From assembly GCA_027704905.1 (NCBI GenBank), contig CM051002.1:4353351-4417350 (forward strand): a DNA stretch of 64,000 nucleotides. The letters are read 5' to 3'. The position numbers and the translations under genes are program-made. Source of the DNA: Muraenolepis orangiensis (lineage: Eukaryota > Chordata > Actinopteri > Gadiformes > Muraenolepididae). How positions within the stretch are numbered: the first letter of the stretch is position 1; each line of letters begins with the position of its first letter. The notes under the pieces were generated by a model. It searched no databases and was not told the DNA's origin. It saw nothing but the letters and a program-made list of their open reading frames with translations. This document shows, in pieces, positions 58,265 through 64,000 of this stretch.

Positions 58265-58465
58265 CGCTGATTCAAGATTCAAGATTCAAGAATTGTATTT
58301 GCCAGTACAATGGAAGTAATGCAAGTACAATGGAATGCCCTCCCGCTGTATGAATACTATACACAATAAAAAGAACAATAAAAATAACAATAAAGTGACT
58401 GATTGATGATGTGTGTTATATTGTGTAAAAAGCATTTATATGTATTTTAACGAGCCAGTAGTGCA
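58265..58465 (-). mobile_element. LINE 3'-end-like fragment, family A
   Basis: Starts with TTCAAGATTCAAGATTCAAG (three tail repeats inverted), then GTACAATGGAATGCCCTCCC and AATAAAGTGACTGATTGATG. Confidence 0.6.
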
Positions 58466-58654
58466 GCAGCATCATGAATACAGTGCAGTGCAGTCCCCCC
58501 TGCAGCCTTCATCGAAACAAAATGACGCTGTTTGACCGTCGCCGGCCCCAAAGAGACCACTGCAGTGTAGCCGCAGATATGAGGCCCTTCACTGTGGCAG
58601 AGAATGCACTCCTACACACATGTTGTACCCAGACAGTCATTCATGCCTTATTCA

Positions 58655-58656
<2 letters not shown>

Positions 58657-58691
<35 letters not shown>
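58657..58691. repeat. (CAA)n microsatellite
   Basis: About 11 units. Confidence 0.9.
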
Positions 58692-58692
<1 letters not shown>

Positions 58693-58952
58693 TATTGGCA
58701 TGATGTTGCAAGAGAAGGCTTTTGTGACAATTTCATGTTAATGGGATTTGTATATACATATATGCACACAAATAAAAAATATAAATATATATATATATAT
58801 ATATACATACAGAATATATATACATATCATTATTAATATGATCATTATTTTCCATTTTTGTCTACATTATCTACATTTTAAAGAAAAAAAGGATACAGAA
58901 AAGGTTTGGACTGCTTATTATGTTTTCTAGCTCAAGGCATTGTACACAAACA

Positions 58953-59036
<84 letters not shown>

Positions 59037-59120
59037 GTGCGTGCGTGTGCGTGTGTGCGTGTGTGCGTGTGCGTGTGTGTGCGTGCGTGTGTGTGTGTGT
59101 GTGTGTGTATTTGTGTTTGT
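58953..59120. repeat. (TG)n microsatellite with CG variants
   Basis: About 30 pure TG units followed by TG/CG mixtures. Confidence 0.95.
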
Positions 59121-59389
59121 GTAATCTTCCAACCTTCTCGTGTATGGCTTCAACCAGGGGATTCTTGCTCTAGCAGTGCTTCATCACAGACAAAGCACCA
59201 GAGCCTGTGTCTCAGGTGAGCGTATGTACAGACATGCGCCGTACTTTACCCCAAATAAGAGGTAACACTGGAGACCGTGTCTGACATGAATGTTTCAGCT
59301 CCTGATGCGTCAGCGGGGTAAAAGAAAAGACTGCCGCAGAGTGGCTCCACATCTAGTGGCATCTTACCATGCACTTTTATGGGAGAGTT

Positions 59390-59815
<426 letters not shown>

Positions 59816-59944
59816 TTCCGCCCTCTCATCGTCTCTATTTGGGGCATTGGAATGTATTTTATTATCACTGAAATATTAAACAGCCAAAGTGTATATTCTT
59901 ATGTCCGTCTTTTTGACTTGGGGAGGATTTAAAATGAAAAGAGA

Positions 59945-59946
59945 GT

Positions 59947-59998
<52 letters not shown>
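59945..59998. repeat. (GA)n microsatellite
   Basis: About 25 GA units. Confidence 0.9.
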
Positions 59999-59999
<1 letters not shown>

Positions 60000-60274
60000 G
60001 GATGGTTTGGGTGGTGGCGCTATTTTCAATAGGCTTGGTATTGTCCCATTATTCTGCATATTTAGATATATTTTACAACACATACTTAATGAACCCCTCT
60101 TCCTTTGCGAGGATGATCTCACCCTGTATTTAATTAAGGTCTTATTAAATATTAACAAGCCTCTCCCCTGGCCTGCTCAGTAGATTGAACTTCCGTTATG
60201 GTGCTTAGACAGCTCTGAATGAAAATGCCCCATATAAGGTGTGTTGGAGAGTGATAGAGAGAGACAGCGAGAGT

Positions 60275-60389
<115 letters not shown>

Positions 60390-60963
60390 GACGACACTGC
60401 ATGTTCTCACTGAAGAGCCAACGGAGAGAGACCAGGGGGCAGGCAACGACTGCTAGAATATCTCCTCATTACATTAGCGGCAAGCGGAGCCTCTGATTTA
60501 TTAGGGCTCTTTAAGTTCACTCCACCTCCGCCACGTCCCACACTCTGGGAGATGACATTGATCATCTCGTTTAGACGTCCTTTCCTGTGAAGGACTTGCA
60601 GGTAACGGCGCCGTTGAAAATCACCATGAGAACCGGGAGGCAGGAGGAGACTAGGGGTCTACTGGGAGACCTGAATGAACAGTGGACGTGGCTGGGTGGG
60701 GCGAGGAGTGTAGTGTGGGACACTGTGGAATAATAACCGTTGGCTTTATACCTCTCCATCTGGTATCGATCTATATTGCAGTTTAAGCTTTTCAGGACTG
60801 GACTCCTTCACCCAGAGAGACTTCCAGTGGATTGAAGGTTCAGATCCCAGTTATTGGGGAGCAGGACCACTGTAGACTATCCTGTCCTATCTATAAATTG
60901 CTATGTGGTGGTCTGTCCCTCACAAAACAATATTAATGTGTGTGTGTGTATGACCATGACAGG
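60390..60963. other. No gene seen
   Basis: Unique-looking DNA. Confidence 0.35.
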
Positions 60964-60965
60964 CG

Positions 60966-61160
60966 GAAGATTCAAGATTCTTTATTTTTGCCATGTGCAA
61001 CAAGTATAATGGAATTCACTGTCGCAGTATGAATATCAACAATACTATACTACACATTACTATACTATACTATACTATACTATACTATACTACAAATACT
61101 ACTATAAACAACACTATATATGCAATATACTATAAACAATACTATACACAATAAAAAGAA
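60966..61160 (-). mobile_element. LINE 3'-end-like fragment, family A
   Basis: AAGATTCAAGATTCTTTATT, then CAAGTATAATGGAATTCACT, then (ACTAT)n and an ACAATAAAAAGAAG end. Confidence 0.55.
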
Positions 61161-61382
61161 GAAGAAGAAGAACAAGAACAAGAACAAGAGACTACAGGAG
61201 GGCGGAGAGATGAAAAGAGGGCCAGAGCAGACTGGCGGATTCATCGCAGACAGATGAAAGGGAAAGAGTAAGGAGCAATGGAAGTTTGTAGTGTCTCGGC
61301 CGGGTCTTGAGGCTTCTTGAGGCCCCTGGATGAAGGAGTGGGAGTAGGGAACTCCAGAGGTTGGTTATTTGGTTGGTTCTTT

Positions 61383-61520
61383 CCAAGATTCAAGATTCAA
61401 AGATTCATGTTTTTATACGATGGAATTTTTACTTCCCATTCTGTCCCGCAGTAGGAATTTTCCTGCAATTTAACACTGTATACTATACTATGTACTATAC
61501 AATACTGTACTACATAAGAC
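61383..61520 (-). mobile_element. LINE 3'-end-like fragment, family A
   Basis: CAAGATTCAAGATTCAAAGA, then TTTTTACTTCCCATTCTGTC and a TATACTATACTATG stretch. Confidence 0.55.
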
Positions 61521-62085
61521 TATATAAGAGATGGTGCCCAGGGTGGTGAAGGGCGGTCCCTTCAATGCATATTGTTGGGGGTAAAATATGAAAGATGGCA
61601 TTAATGAGAGAAGAGGGAGCGGAATGAAAGCAGCGAAAATAGTGAATCGTGGGAAGAATAAAAAAAAAAAACACAACACTATATATAATACAGTTGTTTT
61701 GTGCATTTAGACTATTTTCCTTTATGTTTTAGATAACCCAAACATGGACATTTCTCTCCTTGTACCTCGTTAGAATAATGACATTTGCGTAATTCATAGA
61801 CTTAAATTCCTAGAGTGGCTTATAGTAAGTGGATAGTAATAATGTCTTATTACTATCCTATGACAATTCTATATTGGTTCATAAACTGTAGATTCTAGCA
61901 CAGATCGTTTTAACATGAAAAAGAGACGACCCCAGACATGCTCTGAGCGTGCTATTGGGCCCTGAAACACCTCTGCACAGGAGCTTTGTCCCCTGAACAC
62001 CTCAGTTCTGCTGTCCTTCCTGAAATCCTTCATCTGGATGTTAGCATTTAGTTTGTTTGTATCGGGCTGCTTGTTTGGCTATCTC
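61521..62085. other. No gene seen
   Basis: Unique-looking DNA. Confidence 0.35.
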
Positions 62086-62398
<313 letters not shown>

Positions 62399-62402
62399 AT
62401 AC

Positions 62403-62838
62403 CGTTTTCACACTGCATACGGTATCGACTCCCGTATTAGTTAATGCGGGAGTCGATACCGTATTAGTTTGTGGGCATCGAATACACTTATGTTCACACT
62501 CTCTTCTAATTTGCGATTCGCTGCGGACTCGATACCAGGTTTTTGTTCACACACGATAGAGAAGCGAATACACATTCAATTAGTTTTGTGTGAAGTGAAA
62601 GTAATGCGCATTAAAGATTCTGTTCACACACACACGGGAAGCGAAACCCGTAGTCGTTTTATTGCTTTGCACCCAAACTAGTTCCTTTGGGATCTAAACC
62701 ACCTACCCAAGGTGGATTAGTTAATGCACACTAGTTGGGTAGTGAGTGCGCATTACATGCCAGTGTGAAAGCAAAAGCGAAACAAAACTAGTTTTGCAGC
62801 GCCGCAAATACCGTATTTAAGCCTAGTGTGAAAAGGGT
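62403..62838. mobile_element. MITE-like element with TTTTCACACT ends
   Basis: Left end CGTTTTCACACTGCATACGG and, inverted, right end CCTTTTCACACTAGGCTTAA. Both ends contain an ATACGGTAT-like block. A perfect 17-bp hairpin lies just inside the left end (62418-62434 with 62447-62463, 12-nt loop). TTCACAC and GTGTGAA motifs recur inside. No coding capacity. The superfamily is not determined. Confidence 0.6.
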
Positions 62839-62958
62839 AAGAGTGTGGGGGTGCACGGCGGTGCTGTGGCGTGAGTGACCTCAGGGTGGGGGCTGCATTG
62901 AGTAGCTCTGCTGCTCATGGCGTGTTCAAATTAATTCCCGCATCCTCAGCATAATCCA

Positions 62959-63121
<163 letters not shown>

Positions 63122-63394
63122 GGCGGGGGGAAAGGGAAAGACGGAGAGAGAAAAGGTGAAAGAAAATGGCAGAATTAGAACAGTCCGCAGAACACAAAGT
63201 ACCTTAGAATGAGTGTTAGTTAGTCACAGCCCTGCTTAGTCCCTGGTGATTGTGAGGGCTTTATAAACAAACCCGTATGCAGTGTGTCACTACGCTGCTG
63301 TTGGCAAACATGAAATTAATCTCCCAGCCTAATTGTTTTTCAACAAGACATGTATGTATGTGTTGCCTCTTCCCTGCCTCATTATTATGTTTTT

Positions 63395-63640
63395 TTTGCC
63401 TTTATTATTATTAGTTGTATTATTAGTATTATTATGATTATTATTAGTATTAGTATTATTATTACCATTATAATTATTATTAGAATTTTCACTATTGTTA
63501 CTATAAATATAATTAATTATATTTAAATAAAATAATAATTAATATACATAAATAATTATATAAATAATTCATAACAATAATTATTATTGTCATTCTAATT
63601 ATTTTTATTTGTATTATTATTACGGTGACGATTTAAGAGC
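63395..63640. repeat. ATT/TTA-rich low-complexity region
   Basis: Degenerate ATT, TTAG and AATAAT units. Confidence 0.7.
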
Positions 63641-64000
63641 TCAATAGTTTTATCCTTCCGCCAACCTCCCTGTGGAAGCGCCATGGGACACGCCATAGAT
63701 GGAGCCCCTTGCTCGACCTAACTGGCCATGACCGTCCTTTGAAATAGTTGCAGACTATGTTTGGCCTTTCAACTCTTTCAACATGCTCCCTATGCACTAC
63801 CAGTGGCTTTGATGGGACACTTCAAAAGTGCCAGAGTTTTTTGGTTTGTTCGAAGTATGTCTTAAATATTTCAATATAACCACCTTCGCTGGTGAAATGA
63901 ACCGATATTGAATTGATATTTAAGTTATAAATTTATATATAAGTTATTATTGAATATATAATTTATTAATTTATATATAAGTTATTCATTTATATATAAT
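63641..64000. other. No gene seen
   Basis: Unique-looking DNA turning AT-rich at the end. Confidence 0.35.

Overview
This window is non-coding, repeat-dense DNA from a ray-finned (teleost) fish. Three things point to that. First, LINE families typical of teleosts are present: L2 copies ending in the fish-type tail with the GTCGCTTTGGATAAAAGCG motif, a Rex3/RTE-like element, and a CR1/Jockey-superfamily element that is probably Rex1-like. Second, there are tRNA-derived SINEs, a sushi-like Ty3 retrotransposon and several hAT relics. Third, the density of (CA/TG)n and (CT/GA)n microsatellites is very high. No bacterial-type genes, operons, rRNA or CRISPR arrays are present.

Only one piece of an ordinary host gene can be supported: an exon at 47531-48145 (+). 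It has a good splice acceptor, a 5'UTR segment, a furin-type cleavage site, the first residues of a type II cadherin EC1 domain (closest by eye to cadherin-22) and a splice donor. An in-frame TGA lies between the apparent start codon and the conserved part. The next EC1 exon was not found downstream, so most of the window is probably 5' flank, intron 1 and intron 2 of this gene.

Layout. 0-16 kb: three L2 fragments, one of them inserted in a 50-bp minisatellite, a SINE with a very long (CATA)n tail, and LINE 3'-end fragments. 17-27 kb: a 12-bp minisatellite; an almost complete LINE with a 902-codon open ORF2, lying between diverged inverted repeats; a hAT transposase remnant; and a decayed full-length RTE/Rex3-like LINE between TG tracts. 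28-33.5 kb: a deleted Ty3 element in which gag is joined in frame to integrase, then paired (CT)n/(GA)n tracts around two perfect hairpins, then three C-rich or CCTACACA-type minisatellites. 33.5-42 kb: SINEs (one tail-to-tail pair), two long hairpins, a second decayed LINE of the same clade, and a BED-finger hAT transposase pseudogene. 43-50 kb: microsatellites, a minisatellite with a telomere-like motif, the cadherin exon, a SINE, a palindrome-bearing repeat and an L2 reverse transcriptase fragment. 50-64 kb: a candidate non-autonomous DNA transposon, a decayed gene of an uncharacterised multi-copy family, a hAT element with an exact 8-bp target-site duplication nested in an older LINE end, more hairpins, a MITE-like element and many simple repeats.

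The genes do not form a pathway. Retroelements and DNA transposons have landed in a cadherin-type locus and in one another. The most informative points are the nesting relations, the in-frame gag-integrase fusion, the open LINE ORF, the cadherin exon with its internal stop, the uncharacterised open frame at 52.8-53.7 kb, and several long near-perfect hairpins. Family names come from pattern recognition without database searches.
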